Counted from the first letter of the stretch, positions 9,536 through 20,619 are shown. The stretch: DNA of 64,000 nt from Dermanyssus gallinae (GCA_003439945.1 QVRM01006574.1:559501-623500); one strand, 5' to 3'. Program-made: numbers and translations. Notes: generated by a model not told the origin, from the letters alone.

Positions 9536-10888
9536 GCAGATTCATGCGTAACTCATAACCAGTTTTCTTAAAAAAAACGCTATACCCGATCAGATCGCTT
9601 TCATTTGATTTCTTTTATATTTGGAAAGAGGAAAAGCTCGCACGGCGGAAAGTGAGATGATTAAGCCGCGTGATTCATCAGCTTAACTCCAGATGTAGCA
9701 ATAAAAAACGCAGTGCCGTTAGCCTTGCGGGAATGCGCGTTGTAATGGAGGAACCAGTAGATATACTGGTAGATATTCTGTAGCTTGTTAGTTAGATAAT
9801 TGCCACAATTTTACTCTGGAGAAAATTGAGGCCGTCATCTGCCAGCAGATCAACAGCTTTTATTGGCGGAGGTATTCGAAGGAAACAGAGTTCCTCATTG
9901 TGCCTCTTACCCAAGGCATACATCTCCATCTGCTACTGTTTTAACGTTGTCAACGGGGTTCGTCGTACAGAATGAAATGTCCAGTTCAAATTTTTGTGTA
10001 AGATTCATGCAATTCCTCAATAATGGTTTCACCCCGAATGGCCAATGGATGCCTTTCGAAACAATTTAATACACTTAATTTTAAAGCGCGTAAAATAGAC
10101 ATCTCTATATTCGCTGGCGACGCACGTTTATCATGAACTCCTAAAAGCTTCCAAAAATGCTTCCTCAGGTGAAGCTACTTAATATTAAAGCGAACTTTTT
10201 ACGTCGCTCTAAAGTTATACCAACATAAATGAATGCGATGAGTCGTCTTTACGTTTTCAGAAAAAATTAAGTCTATACAGTCTTTCGCCATAAATATCTA
10301 TTAGAGATAACTTCTATAATTTGTAAGCTAGTATTGTCTGTTACTGGTTATTTGCTACTCAATTATTCATGTACACCTTAGCAAACTGAGGGCATAAGTA
10401 AAGAAATCGAATACGGGAGGTCGCAATCTCGTGGAGAATACGAGTATTCTCCAGCGAGGAACGAGCACTCCAAGTTTGCTTTTTGTCGCTAACTCTTTGT
10501 TGATTAAGCATAGCCATTAGAAGAAAAGCCAGCTAGAAACCTCCTCGCAAATTGATAATAAACTACGTCTAACGGTTAACGCAAGAAAAACACGCGTTTG
10601 TCTTTGAATTTTCTACTTAAAGTTTTCAATCTGGCGTATGCGGTACAGGAATGATCACACGTTGCGAGACCCGTCCAGCAAGCAAGTGCGTTCAATCCGA
10701 CACTGCAATACGAATTTAGTAGCAGCAAACCTCGTAACAGACTCAACAACCGTTAAGAGAGAGACTTTTCTGAAAACAGGAGTCGCGAGCTGCTGCAGAG
10801 GCTCTGGTCAAGAAGGCGCTATTTACCCGAGCAGACCAAGTCTTACACACTAACTTAGAATATTTAAAGTATTTTTAAATAGAATTAC

Positions 10889-11215
10889 TTAAAAACCAAC
10901 TACGCTCGGACTTTTCCCCCCTTGACTCAAAGTTTCCGGGCATTTGTGTGATACCGTAAAGGAGATGTCGCACTTTTCTAGTGCTTGGTGCATCTCTGTG
11001 CTCCTACTGAGGCCTGAGGGGGCGCGTCGAGATCGCGGTGCAGATTTAGCTGCTCCCTTTCTCCTCTTCGCCACGACCTGCCCCTTCTGGGCAATATGGG
11101 CTGTGCCTTCACCCTGTCCTGCTCCCTCAACACCTCCTTCGAGCTCATGATGTGTTCTATAACCGCCCCCATGTGGAGACGACACGCATCTACGGCGGGC
11201 CGGCGCGCCACTTTT
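10889..11215 (-). mobile_element. R1-like LINE fragment shared with the right arm
   Basis: A GC-rich minus-strand stretch reads MHQALEKCDISFTVSHKCP and ends in GTCCGAGCGTAGTTGG. The plus strand at 62640-62790 has the same sequence (GAGCACAGAGGAGACGC, CTCCTTTACGGTATCA, GTCCGAGTTTAGTGAG), and its GGTCCGAGTTTAGTG resembles the R1-like 3' tail. The left copy has an extra coding-like block (11030-11215). The element identity is tentative; the shared position is clear. Confidence 0.45.
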
Positions 11216-11782
11216 TGAGCAGTAGAATATAATAAAATAGAATCTTTATTGCAACAAAAGTAAGGACTAAGAACAAGCTTAATAACTATATTGGCATACT
11301 GACTTAGGATGCGTACAGTAATGACTGTGGATCGGATGTCAAAGAGTTATGGGCAATTTAAGTCCGCTGAGCCTGCGTCAGAGCACAGGACACCAATGTT
11401 TTAAACCATTAAAAGATACAGAGTGGGGCAATATTTGCATTGGTTACATTTAAAGTAACTCCGGTGGTGTCATTCTAACAAGTATTTAAGCAGGCTACGA
11501 TATTGTTTGGTATGGCCACCATACAATGCGTTCAGCGTGGATGCTGAACACATAGTTTTAAATACAATCATAAAGATAGATTACCAAAAAAAAGAGTACA
11601 CAGTTTTTCTATAGTATTCGAGCATTATGGCAAGGTTTGAATTTATATTGGCACCGGGTAATGTAATATGGCGTTATTCCTATTGCAGATGGCGAGCTTT
11701 TTTCGGCCTTCGAGGAACCGCCGACGAGCGTAAAGATTTTTTTATTTTATCTTACTAAGCCGTGGCTTTTGCATCTACAGAG
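11216..11782. other. intron sequence of receptor copy 1
   Basis: AT-rich, no recognised gene. The last part (from about 11620) aligns with the right arm around 62.5-62.6 kb. Confidence 0.4.
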
Positions 11783-11869
11783 GCAATACGTTGCTGCTGG
11801 TGCACTAATCGCTCGGTCCCAGGGAGGCAGCGACCTCTTTAATGAAACCGGCGACCCCGAATTTGATAA
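11783..11869 (+). pseudogene. receptor copy 1 exon, linker before the CFC motif
   Basis: An 87-base exon between CTACAGAG and GTAGGT reads R-QYVAAGALIARSQGG, then SDLFNETGDPEFDN across the next junction. The right-arm partner has the same length and borders (62335-62421). Both copies have an open frame and the same phase (2). The position matches the CD36 linker between VxGIxxxRY and CFCxxxxCxPKG. Confidence 0.75.
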
Positions 11870-12111
11870 GTAGGTTTCTTTTGCATCCATGAGAATTTTT
11901 GTCTGCAAAATAAATTGACCTGCTCTAGGCAAGCATGATCGAGTGTCATCTGACTAACGCCACACCCGTAGCGGGTACCTTTCGTTAAAATAGCTAATAA
12001 TTAACTTAGGTTTTGTTGTTTATGTGATTCATAAGGCATGTACTTTACCTTGATTCCTTCCGCCAGAAATTGCTACCTATTATAGGGTGTGTAACACTTG
12101 TTTTCGTATAG

Positions 12112-12327
12112 TTGTTTTTGCTTAACACCGACACACATAAAGGGGACGTACGACGCAAGCAAGTACCATGCCACACGATCAGGCTTTGGAGACTTCGCGA
12201 CGCCGCTTGTGCTTAGCCTTCCTCACTTCCTTCATGGAGATCCTGCACTGCATGCCAACGTGAGCGGTTTACATCCAGATGAGAATAAGCATCTACCTAT
12301 ATCAACTTCTACGTGGACGTCCATTCT
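12112..12327 (+). pseudogene. receptor copy 1 exon, CFC...SLPHFLHGDP block (11-base insertion)
   Basis: After TCGTATAG the exon reads N-CFCLTPTHIKGTYDAS, then PLVLSLPHFLHGDPALHA and NVSGLHPDENKH. This is the most diagnostic CD36 segment (CFC, PxxxSLPHFL.ADP, GL.P..E.H). It ends before GTAAGT. Compared with the 205-base right-arm copy, 11 extra bases sit after ENKH and shift the frame. Re-phasing gives NFYVDVHS, matching YYIDVHV in the right arm. The insertion is direct evidence that copy 1 is damaged. Confidence 0.9.
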
Positions 12328-13214
12328 GTAAGTTCGTCACTTTCTAATCTGATAACGTATATTTATAAACGATTTTTATCATCTTTCGTTCTCACATTAG
12401 ATATATGTTAACGTTGCATTTTATTCCCGCATATATGGTAGCATATAATTTGCCCTTGTTTACATTTCCTGATGTCAAATATATAATGTTTTTGTTTCTA
12501 TTTGACGCTTTTATCCTATAAGCTTTACGTAACCTAAATGAGTGCCACTTACTATGTTTTACAGACCCATTTTCCATACTGAGTGGGCAATTTTTCATTA
12601 TTTTTTCCACAAACGAAGATACTAATTGAACCTCAGAGAGTTGTGTATGGGGTTTTGTAAAGGATTGCGTCTAAAGTAGTGCTCACGATCTAATCTCTGA
12701 GATGGAACATCGTGTCCGGGAAACTACTAAAAATAAATAGATCACAAAATGTCGTTAAAAACTGTGGTAAAAGAATAGGCAATTGCCTACATGTGGCAGG
12801 AAGGCATTCGCCAGATATTTTGTGCCAGACAATCCTAAGCTATCAGTTTTACCGTAAAGAGACCCGTTCTCCTCTGCCCACCCTTTATTTCACGGTTACA
12901 CGACGGTACGTATGTCTGCGAACTGCATTTGTGAAACTAAAATGGCAGGTACTTTACGCTGCTGCGAGTGCTAGCATAACTGTTCAGTGCGCTATAGTAC
13001 CATAGAGAAGTGCTAAAAACAAAACAGTTTAGCCAAACCTGGCATGATGTACGTAAAATAGAATAGATACGCTCATTGTAAAGACTTGATATAACGCAAA
13101 TTGACTTGTCCCCTTTATCATTAAAGCGTATTACCAAAAGCCTGAAGTAGCCGTATCTGTAACACGTCTCAAATAAAGCATTTACGCTTATTAATCGGCC
13201 ATTTATCTTTCCAG
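12328..13214. other. intron sequence of receptor copy 1
   Basis: A 97-codon plus-strand frame (12712-13005) shows no known motif. The right end aligns with the right arm near 58.8 kb. No other feature is seen. Confidence 0.4.
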
Positions 13215-13372
13215 ATATCTGGTTTAAGAGTTGACATGAGATGGCGAATGCAAACGAACCTGTGACTCATACATTTGGAAACAGAGCCGGTGCCGAGGCT
13301 AATTCTTCCAATCTTTTGGACAGAAGAATGTGTTTTCCTACAACTATACGAACAAAGTCTTCTTTTATTACC
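13215..13372 (+). pseudogene. receptor copy 1 exon, ILPIFWTEE block (in-frame TGA)
   Basis: After CTTTCCAG the frame reads ISGLRVDMRWRMQTNL, a TGA at 13263-13265, then LIHLETEPVPRLILPIFW and TEECVFLQLYEQ. This corresponds to the CD36 segment TGxxLxxxxRxQxNxxL...P.LxxFW.EE. The right arm has K in place of the stop, so the TGA is a copy 1 change. The exon end was not determined; the given end is where the open frame closes. Confidence 0.85.
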
Positions 13373-13620
13373 TAGTTCATAGTAGTATTTACGCTACAGC
13401 CAATTATACCGTATACTCATTTTACAAAAAAATAAAACGTAATAAATTTTGAACGTTAATTCGAATAAATTTGAATAGAATGCTATTAATGAGTTTCTCA
13501 GGTAAAGCATTGCCTGGTAAGGGAACACACCACAGATTAATTAGTGCATACGGTTTATTTTATTCATTAGTAGAAAATACGAGTGTGTGAAGGGGAATGG
13601 AATTATGTTGAGCACTTATT

Positions 13621-13621
13621 G

Positions 13622-13668
<47 letters not shown>

Positions 13669-13690
13669 TTTTATATATATTTATATATCG
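13621..13690. repeat. (TA)n-rich microsatellite
   Basis: Two TA-rich runs (13625-13663 and 13672-13688) separated by a T stretch, just before the last receptor exon acceptor. Confidence 0.9.
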
Positions 13691-13702
13691 GAAATTTCTT
13701 AG

Positions 13703-13834
13703 GCGAATCTGCCGTCGGACAGGGACTATCTTTTGTGCTTGCTCAAGCCTCGACAACTCGTATCTTGGACCGCGTTAGCTGCCTGTCTTTGCTTACTTGC
13801 GACGTCTGCTCTCCTGTGCGGTCTTCTTCTGTGA
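13703..13834 (+). pseudogene. receptor copy 1 last exon (TM-like C-terminus and stop)
   Basis: After TTTCTTAG the frame reads ANLPSDRDYLLCLLKPRQLV, then SWTALAACLCLLATSALL and CGLLL, and stops at TGA (13832-13834). A 20-plus residue hydrophobic span preceded by basic KPR fits the C-terminal membrane anchor of a two-TM CD36 protein, though the cytosolic tail is almost absent. The right arm holds the same exon with equal length, acceptor and stop, and mainly conservative or silent differences. Confidence 0.75.
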
Positions 13835-13994
13835 ACACCGAAACCGTGTACAAAGATAAAAAGTGCTGGCCGAAGCCCTTAAATAAATTAGTCACGGTAA
13901 GGGCAATATTTTGTGAATTTGAGCAGTATTGACAAATATTTCTAATATTGTTTATATGAATTTCCAAATATATTTCATTATAATTTAGAAGAAT

Positions 13995-15915
13995 ATATAA
14001 AATGCTTCACGGCGTTGCTGCTCGTCGACCTAGTTGCTCCTTCTGCGCGCCGTAGTCGCTCTATCGCTCATGCCCGTGCGGAAGTCCTGCCCGCCCCCTG
14101 GCACGAAGGTCCGGGTCCATCCAGTCTCTCATAGTTCCGAGCACTGAGGTCGCGTTACCTCTTTGGATCTCCAGGGACAGTCGCTGGGAGAAGAAGGCGT
14201 GCGCCCTCTTGTCCATTGTCGCCTGCCGTAATGCGTCGCCAACCCGAGAGATCAATGTTACCGTGAGGGGCCCAGGGCCACCCATCGTCTCGAACGCGAA
14301 TGGCGAAAAGTGGTGCGCCCGACTTAGGTCCGCATACTTTCTCATCTTTGAGGTCTCAGCTCGCGTAACGGCAGTCCCCGGGCGGGACGCGCCGGGACCG
14401 ACAATGGAAGGGGTCAGAGAGTCGGTCACCGTCGCATCCCACACCAGGGAACGACCCTTATAGAAGGGTATCAAAGTCATACCGTCGGGGCGCTTACCGT
14501 CGTCTCTTGAAAGCCCAGGTGGTTCCAGGACGCACGGAATCCCCGCCCTCCGCAGCGATCTTGCAAGCATTTCATTGAGGGCAGTGTGTCTTGGGCGCCG
14601 GCCCGCTGCGTGAGCGCAAGACAGGCCGTGTCTGGCGAGTCGCCCAACGGGCTCGCCACAAGAGCATCTGTGTGGTTCAACCAAATCAGCCCCCAATCTA
14701 AAGCCAACGCATATCCGGGTGGATTGGTCATCAAGGCGGGTACCCAGTGAGTCAGCGGGTAGTGCATGCAACCAGTCGCTTGCTCCTGGGCGAGCGACAG
14801 CTAAAAGGCGTGCCTTGTCCTGGTCATCCCTGCATTCCTCAAGCAGCGAACTAAGCGAAGCTTCGTGAGCCTTCTCGGCCCAGGCCCTCTGGCAGGCTAG
14901 TCTATCGGGACCAGGCGATGAAGCTTGAAGTCCAGTCGCTATATCGTCACGAGCCGCCTCGAACATTGCCTGAGCCGCCGGCGGGAGCAGGCGCTGGACA
15001 TTATCCGACGTAGCATGCATCGAGGCAGCCACGGCCGGGCCTGCCAAGGATCGAGCTGAGGGGAGACCAAGGCCGCCCATGGACGTGGGGAGGGCCGCCT
15101 GGCGCACCTCTCGTGGTCCTAAGTTTAGACTCAGCACTGTCTGTAGGGCCTCCACCACCTGGTCGTCGAATGGTTGGAGAAGATGGTTCAAATCGCCTGA
15201 GCAGTCTATGGACCGTAAAATATGTACGATGCGGCACGCGGAGAACGACGAGCGAAGCAGGTAGAGTCCCTGGTGGGCTCCAACAAGCGGCAGACGTTCC
15301 TGCATCGCCCACAATCTGTCCATCAAGGGGTCGAGTTGTCCCGGCAGCGCAGAGGGCAGAACCGGTGCGCCAAGAAGGTTTATTACGTGGTCAGCCACGA
15401 CTCTACACCCCGGTAGCAGCTCGAGCAAGGCCCTCAATGAGGGATCGTCTGGGTCTGTCCCCGGAGCGAACACCTCGCATTTGGCCGTGTTCACCACCAG
15501 ACCACTGACTGCCTCGAAAGCAAGGACTCTGCGCACCTCATCAAGCAAGTCCACCATCGGTCCACCAAGTGTGCCATCGTCTAGGTACCAAGCGTTGAAT
15601 GGCACTTGAACGGAGTTAACCAGCTCACGTATCCCCAGGCTGAATAGGGCCGGTCCCAAGGAATCCCCCTGCTGTATGCCCGATGCCGAAAATAACGTCT
15701 CGGCGCCAAACAACAGGACGGATGGCTCTTTGTACGCGTGTTCTACTAAGGTGAAGAGTTCCGGGACTGTATCCCGAACCGCACGAAGGAGGTGATCCCT
15801 ACGGATGGTGTTGAATGCATTGCGAAAATCCAACTTCAGGAGTGCCGTACCGGGGGGACTTGATTGCATAAAGGCTCTTGCTGCATGTACGACAGTCTCC
15901 GTTCCGTCCGCCATG
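13995..15915 (-). mobile_element. 5'-truncated R2-like (RLE-type) LINE, one open frame of 617 codons
   Basis: The frame (15914 to 14061) starts inside the RT: TALLKLDFRNAFNTIRRDHL, SASGIQQGDSLGPALFSLG and NAWYLDDGTLGG, the polymerase motifs with YLDD. A CRCGxPxG...HGLSC type zinc cluster follows (CSCGEPVGRLARHGLSC), then RPDGMTLIPFYKG...LVWDATV, a PD-(x)16-D layout like the restriction-like endonuclease of R2-type LINEs. Its C-terminus QRLSLEIQRGNATSVLGT matches that of the element at 37.3-40.2 kb (QRLSIDVQRGNAISVLGS). The N-terminal finger and any ORF1 are missing. It is in the left inverted arm only, so it is younger than that duplication. Confidence 0.85.
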
Positions 15916-15934
15916 CCAAATGTTTATATATATA

Positions 15935-16697
15935 CAGGGTATTTCAGGAATATTTTTAAAGCAATACATGAATGTAGAGCTCGTTAAAGCAAGTGTTTTT
16001 CAATGGAACATGGTCTCGAAGAAGTCTTGTTTTGAAATGAGAGTTAAAAAACTACAATTTGTGACACTACTGTTTTTGCCCAACATAAGAGCATGAAATG
16101 TGCTGTTATGAAACAAGCAGTCCTCCTATACAGAAACTATGCATACCGTCGTGTTTGTGAGAAAATTTTGCTTCTTCCGAAAAACATATAAGACCGGTCA
16201 GAAGATGCGACATTGTCGCTTAGAAGAGAACTCGCAAACAATGAAGTTCCTTATTAGCTTTCACGCCCAATACCCCAAACGGGTAATGACCCTACGACCA
16301 CTGACAGCGCCCAAAACGAACACATTCATGGCGCAAATGCGCATTCGATCATTTTGGTACCAAATCTATGTTAATGCGAGCTGTAGTGGCGGAGTAATTA
16401 AGATTTTTCGGCGATTTAATGTCTAGATTAAGTGCATATAAAATGACTGTGTGGCGACGCGACGCGGCTGTCGCGCGACATGTCGGCGGTAGTAAACGTC
16501 AAGGACTGGTTGTTTCGCAACAGCACATTTTATGCTTCTAAGTCAGGCAAAAACACCAGTGTCACAAATTGTAGTAATTTACCTCTCATTCCAAAACAAA
16601 ACTTCTTAGAGACCATGTTCCATTGGAAAAAAAAACATTTGCTTTAACGAGCTCTACAATTCATGTATCGCTTTAAAAATATTCCTGCAATACCCTG
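15935..16697. mobile_element. mariner-type MITE with about 185-bp inverted arms
   Basis: Ends are CAGGGTATTTCAGGAATATT and the inverse of CAGGGTATTGCAGGAATATT, each next to TA (TATACAGGGTA ... TACCCTGTATA), so a TA target duplication is likely. The arms (15935-16120 and 16510-16697) pair over most of their length, including GCTCGTTAAAGCAA and AACATGGTCTC. The middle (16120-16510) has no transposase frame. It directly abuts the truncated LINE at 15915. TA targets and CAGGG ends suggest Tc1/mariner mobilisation. Confidence 0.85.
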
Positions 16698-16701
16698 TAT
16701 A

Positions 16702-17658
16702 GTGCAGCTTGCTTACCACTTATTGGTCCATTTTCAGACTAGGATTCGTGCTCGGCGCATTGCAGGTGATTACTAGCTATAGACTACAATCATTTAAAAA
16801 TTACATTTATTCATTATACATAAATTTCAATCGGGTTAAAATGTAGCAATGGACTCAGTAAGCAAAAGAGAGAGATTCTTACACTCCCGCCGCCAAGGTT
16901 AAGCGTTGGCATATGGCAGGAGCGCCGCCATCCCGAATTGCCAGGTCATCATATCCCCCCTCCTCCAGCATGTCCCCTATCGTGGTTCAGAAGGAGTTGT
17001 CACACTACTCCTACCCGACGATCAAACGCGATCACCTTGCGATTCCGGGTTGCACTCCAGAATATACCCCCCGAAGGGTGGCTCGGGCCACTCCAGAGCA
17101 GGGTGCACTCACCGCTGCAAAAAGCACAGATGGTTCTCTTGCCGGGAGGTCTGCTTTCATGTGACGTACTCCCATCTCATTATGCCTATTAAGTCAAGGC
17201 ACCAGACGTCCCAATCGGTACCACCAGGGTGACTAGGTCTGGGGCATTAACCGATCGGCCCGGTTCCAGTGCGCAGTACACCTTCCACGTAGACACTGAT
17301 AAAAAGGATCTCTAAAAATAAATAAACCGTAGAAGATACTTATTTGCAGGATTAGCGCGTGTCTCTTCACCAGATCCGGGCAGCAGTTAAAGTAACTTTG
17401 CATATATAAGAGCATTAAACAGTCAGACAAAGTTCAATTCTCAAGCATTAAAGCATTAAGACTTATGCATGGATTTAGCCCAAGCGTACTGAGCCTCGGC
17501 CAACTAGAGCGTGCAGCTTCTATTGGAGTGCTGCTTTAGGCGCTGTGACGAACACTCGGTGAGTCGAGTTCTTCTTAGCGCAACACCCGTTCTACACTAT
17601 TGACGCGGGTGTCAAAGCGACTGACAGAGCAAGAGAGACGTCGAGAGAGAGAAAGAAC
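16702..17658. other. left-arm insertion DNA, unidentified
   Basis: Part of the segment missing from the right arm. Overlapping plus frames at 16906-17232 are GC-rich and may belong to an unknown mobile element, but no domain is visible. Confidence 0.35.
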
Positions 17659-17840
17659 ACATTCAAGAACAACTAACACGTGCACCAGAACATGCTAGAA
17701 GCCGCTAACACGTACAATGGAACATTCTCGAAGCTATGAACATGTGTAATAGATCATTCAAGATTAGCTAACACGTGCAATAGAGCATTCAGTCAGGAAC
17801 CGCTGACTCTAATTCAACGTGCAATTGAACATTCAAGACG
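17659..17840. repeat. minisatellite, about 31-32-bp unit
   Basis: Five to six imperfect units of the form ACATTCAAGA..A.CTAACAC followed by GTGCAATAGA. The fifth unit is longer (about 43 bases). Confidence 0.7.
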
Positions 17841-19827
17841 ACAACCTACCGTCAGCCGGTCAAACCTACACGCTGAATAATACAAATCGAGATATCATAT
17901 AAATATTGTAATACATAAAAAGTATAAAAGAGAGAGAACACTACTGATTATGCATGTTAAGTATGACGGATACATAAACGGCACACATGTAATTGTAATG
18001 ATCAAATGTATTAAGGAAATAATAAATGAGATAACCCGGGAACGGCGAGGGAAGCGCGCGTCTGCATGCATCTTCAAGTTGGCACGAATATAACGGGCCG
18101 GCATAGAGACAGATTCGAAAACAGCCAGAGAAGAGCCAGAGAAAAATCGAGGAAAAAGAGTTGACGGCTTCTCCGAACGACCTGCAGTTTTGCGCGTTCA
18201 CGCCAAACTCCCGAGGTTACTGTGCTAACCGACGTTATCGTGTCGTTCTTTTTGTGAGCGAAACCTAAGTTCGTCTCACCGTGTTGCCCTCATCCTGACA
18301 GTTGAGCACGGTGCGTGACAGGCATGGGTACGTTAGGCACGACAGAAGCTGCTAGCACACTCAGTTGTACCTGCTGGCATTGTCATAGATAACAGTTATC
18401 GTTACGCGTTTAAAGCGTTTCCAAAACACTGGATATGAGCTGCTCTCTTGCACGATCAGGGTTCGTTTTCGAACTGTTGTATATCAGACTGAAGGGCTGA
18501 CTGATTGGAGTCCATATTGTTTGACGACCAATCATCAGGTGTTCGTGGACGAGTAACTGGAGGGGGTCTTGTATGGCATTTATTGACCCAAGTTGCTAAC
18601 CGGTGGATGCTTTTGTTCTAGAAATGTATTTATGATCAATTTTTATTTGTCTTCTATGGTACGCGTCATGTCGACGCGCTTTATAATTGCCAGAAAGCCC
18701 TAAAAATTGTTTTTCGGACGCATCTTTAAACAAAGCTGGCGCTAGTACACCAAACTGCGGCATATATGCTCGGTGCATTCGCCTATATCAGTCATTTCTT
18801 ACTCCAGTAAGTGCACCCTTTTCTATATTCGTTCATACGTTAAAAAAAGTTATGTCCTAAATATTGTTACTAAATACGACGAGCATGTAGCCCACTAGGT
18901 CAATCTACCCGATGGGGATGCGTAAGCGTAACATGTCATTAACTGACCTGCATTGCTACAACAATGCACTACTACTTTGTTTATAGCGCTACTGCAATCT
19001 AAGTCGAATCTGGTAGGTAGATCTTTAACACAGCAAGGGCATTGCTCATTTTGTTTTTTTATGGAAAACCTCTGACAAAAAGTTACCTTGACTGTTGATC
19101 CTTCGTTTTCGCCATCATTCTCTAGCATACGTCTATACAGAACTCCTCCGTGCAACTTGCCGCAATACCAAGCGCTTTAAAGGCTACGGGCTGCAAGTTA
19201 TAACCGGGTTGGTCCGGCGATCGCACTGGTTAGACTCCTGTGGGAGCGCGCTAGGGTGTCCCACACCGTTATATCTCTGGTAAGAAGACGATCGGCTTGC
19301 CACAAAGTCAGAGACATGTCGTCATCTCGCAATCCTGAGTCTCTTCATATACTTTCTGGGTCTTTGCTGCAAGAGTCGACTGCAAGGCCCTCGCTAAGAT
19401 TCCTTTTAGCGCAGAATTCTTTTTGCACAACGCGCTTCCGTTTTGGGCACGAGTTGGTTTCACGCACTGAATTAGTGCAACACTCCAAGCGCCACCCCCA
19501 GTCGAACAACATATAGTGTTTTTGAGCATCGTCCCCAGTTAAGGTAAGGAAATAGTCTGAATAATATACAATTTGACTTGAAAAACGCAGCTTTTTGATG
19601 GGCACTTTTGATGTCGTTTTTGGCAGACGCTTTGATCTCCTGATACTTCCTGCTTCGCCCACGCCATGCTGTTTATACGAATATCTAGATTAAGTCAGCA
19701 AGATACGAATGTAAAATATATACTTTTAAGGAAACTCTCATATTCTGTCGCTGCTGAAAGTTGACTCACACTTGATAATAAAGGTTTTAGAGACCGTCGT
19801 CTGGGCCGCGATGAATGCATTTGTTTG

Positions 19828-19829
<2 letters not shown>
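17841..19829. other. 3' flank of receptor copy 1; no gene recognised
   Basis: From 18590 to 19330 it aligns with the right arm. Several minus-strand frames (18596-18778, 18895-19155, 19345-19662) are conserved only as duplicated noncoding DNA, because the right-arm partner frames carry gaps and different stops. Confidence 0.4.

Positions 19830-19859
<30 letters not shown>
19830..19859. repeat. (AT)n microsatellite
   Basis: About 15 AT units. Confidence 0.95.
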
Positions 19860-19863
<4 letters not shown>

Positions 19864-19914
19864 AAGGTATTTTGGAACACGCGCTTAAATTACTTACATA
19901 TATTTGAAGAAATG

Positions 19915-20310
19915 TAGGCTGGTAGGGTCTGTGTTTACGGCCAGCCATCAGGATAGGCCCTGTGAGCTGAGTTTCTTACTAGGCCTTGGGAATCTCCCCT
20001 CTCTCAGGAGCTTGTTGGCGAGGTCTTGAACGACCTTACGCCATCTTTTGACCATTAGCCTCGCTATCTCCGAGAAACTCCATCTAGGCCGGACGCTTTG
20101 CTTGTTGCCAGCCGTTTCTGGGCTTGTTCAACTTCGTCCAGCGTTACCTCCGGAATCTCTTCCGGGGCAACCGAGAGCTTCTCGTTCTCTCTCCGCGGCT
20201 GTACCGGAAAAAGACCAGTTACAGTCTCCCTCAGTATGTCCCGGGGGGGGGGGGGGGGGGGGGCGTTTCGGGGGAGGCCTCCGGAGCCTGGCCATAACCA
20301 CTCAGTATGA
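19915..20310 (-). mobile_element. R1-like LINE RT fragment
   Basis: The minus strand reads PEEIPEVTLDEVEQAQKRL, then ATSKASGLDGVS and, after frame changes, VVQDLANKLLREGRFP. This is the segment just before and into the RT (VTxxEVxxAIxxLxxxKAxGxDGI). Frames are broken and a G21 run lies in it. Confidence 0.65.
20243..20263. repeat. homopolymer of 21 G
   Basis: An uninterrupted G run on the plus strand inside the LINE fragment. It could be an assembly or sequencing artefact, or a G4-forming run. Confidence 0.95.
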
Positions 20311-20619
20311 CAGGCCCCATATGCCGCTATCCACCGCGTCTATCAACTTCTTCCACGCTTGGGCTTTACTTTTGGAGATGAGTCCTCAGATATAAATATG
20401 ACGTAACTACCCTTATTGTGTGCGATTATTACATAGCACAAGAATGTTGGCGCAAAGTTGTGAGCCGTTGTAGGCATGTGACATTTGTGGCGAGTTTTGA
20501 GAAATAGAAGAAAGTATGCTACTTAAACGGCTTGACCTCTATGGAGACTCTAATTGACAATGATCAGGAATGCCCGAAGTTAGCTCTTGGTTTATTTTCA
20601 TTATATCTTTATAACGATT

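Larger units (their letters stand above)
1079..13834 (+). pseudogene. SR-B/CD36-family scavenger receptor, copy 1 (multi-exon, decayed)
   Basis: Separate exon-like blocks, each with AG/GT borders, occur on this strand in the order of a CD36 ectodomain: N-terminal SYEK block (1079), EPTMSNGSLDDKITT block (1889-2119), YYDPD block (5202-5342), DQCRAIEGT block (7947-7993), AYVLLSE block (9141-9282), a linker exon (11783-11869), CFCLTP...SLPHFLHGDP block (12112-12327), LETEPVP...ILPIFWTEE block (from 13215), and a hydrophobic last exon (13703-13834). Splice phases agree for most junctions. CD36 proteins are two-TM lipid or lipoprotein receptors with a large outer loop. Here an 11-base insertion in the SLPHF exon and a TGA in the next exon break the frame, and the first block ends in TGA with no exon seen for the following EVGPY region. 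Probably a pseudogene; unusual splicing cannot be excluded. Confidence 0.75.
9870..19350 (+). repeat. inverted duplication, left arm
   Basis: This arm aligns with the reverse complement of 56.0-64.0 kb. Matched pairs, left/right: 9.87-10.64/63.1-64.0, 10.64-11.03/62.64-63.1, 11.74-11.94/62.25-62.46, 12.11-12.33/61.87-62.09, 13.13-13.35/58.62-58.83, 13.70-13.95/57.0-57.2, and 18.59-19.33/56.0-56.75. The last exon differs at about 16 of 132 positions by eye. About 4.5 kb (14.0-18.58) has no partner and holds a LINE and a MITE. Homology fades near 19.33 kb. Confidence 0.85.

Noticed and set aside
16906..17232. Overlapping plus-strand frames with proline/cysteine-rich translations
   Set aside because: Three frames open at once is a GC-content effect; none has a known motif.
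20048..20395. 115-codon plus frame through the G run
   Set aside because: Antisense of an R1-like RT fragment; the glycine run comes from the homopolymer.
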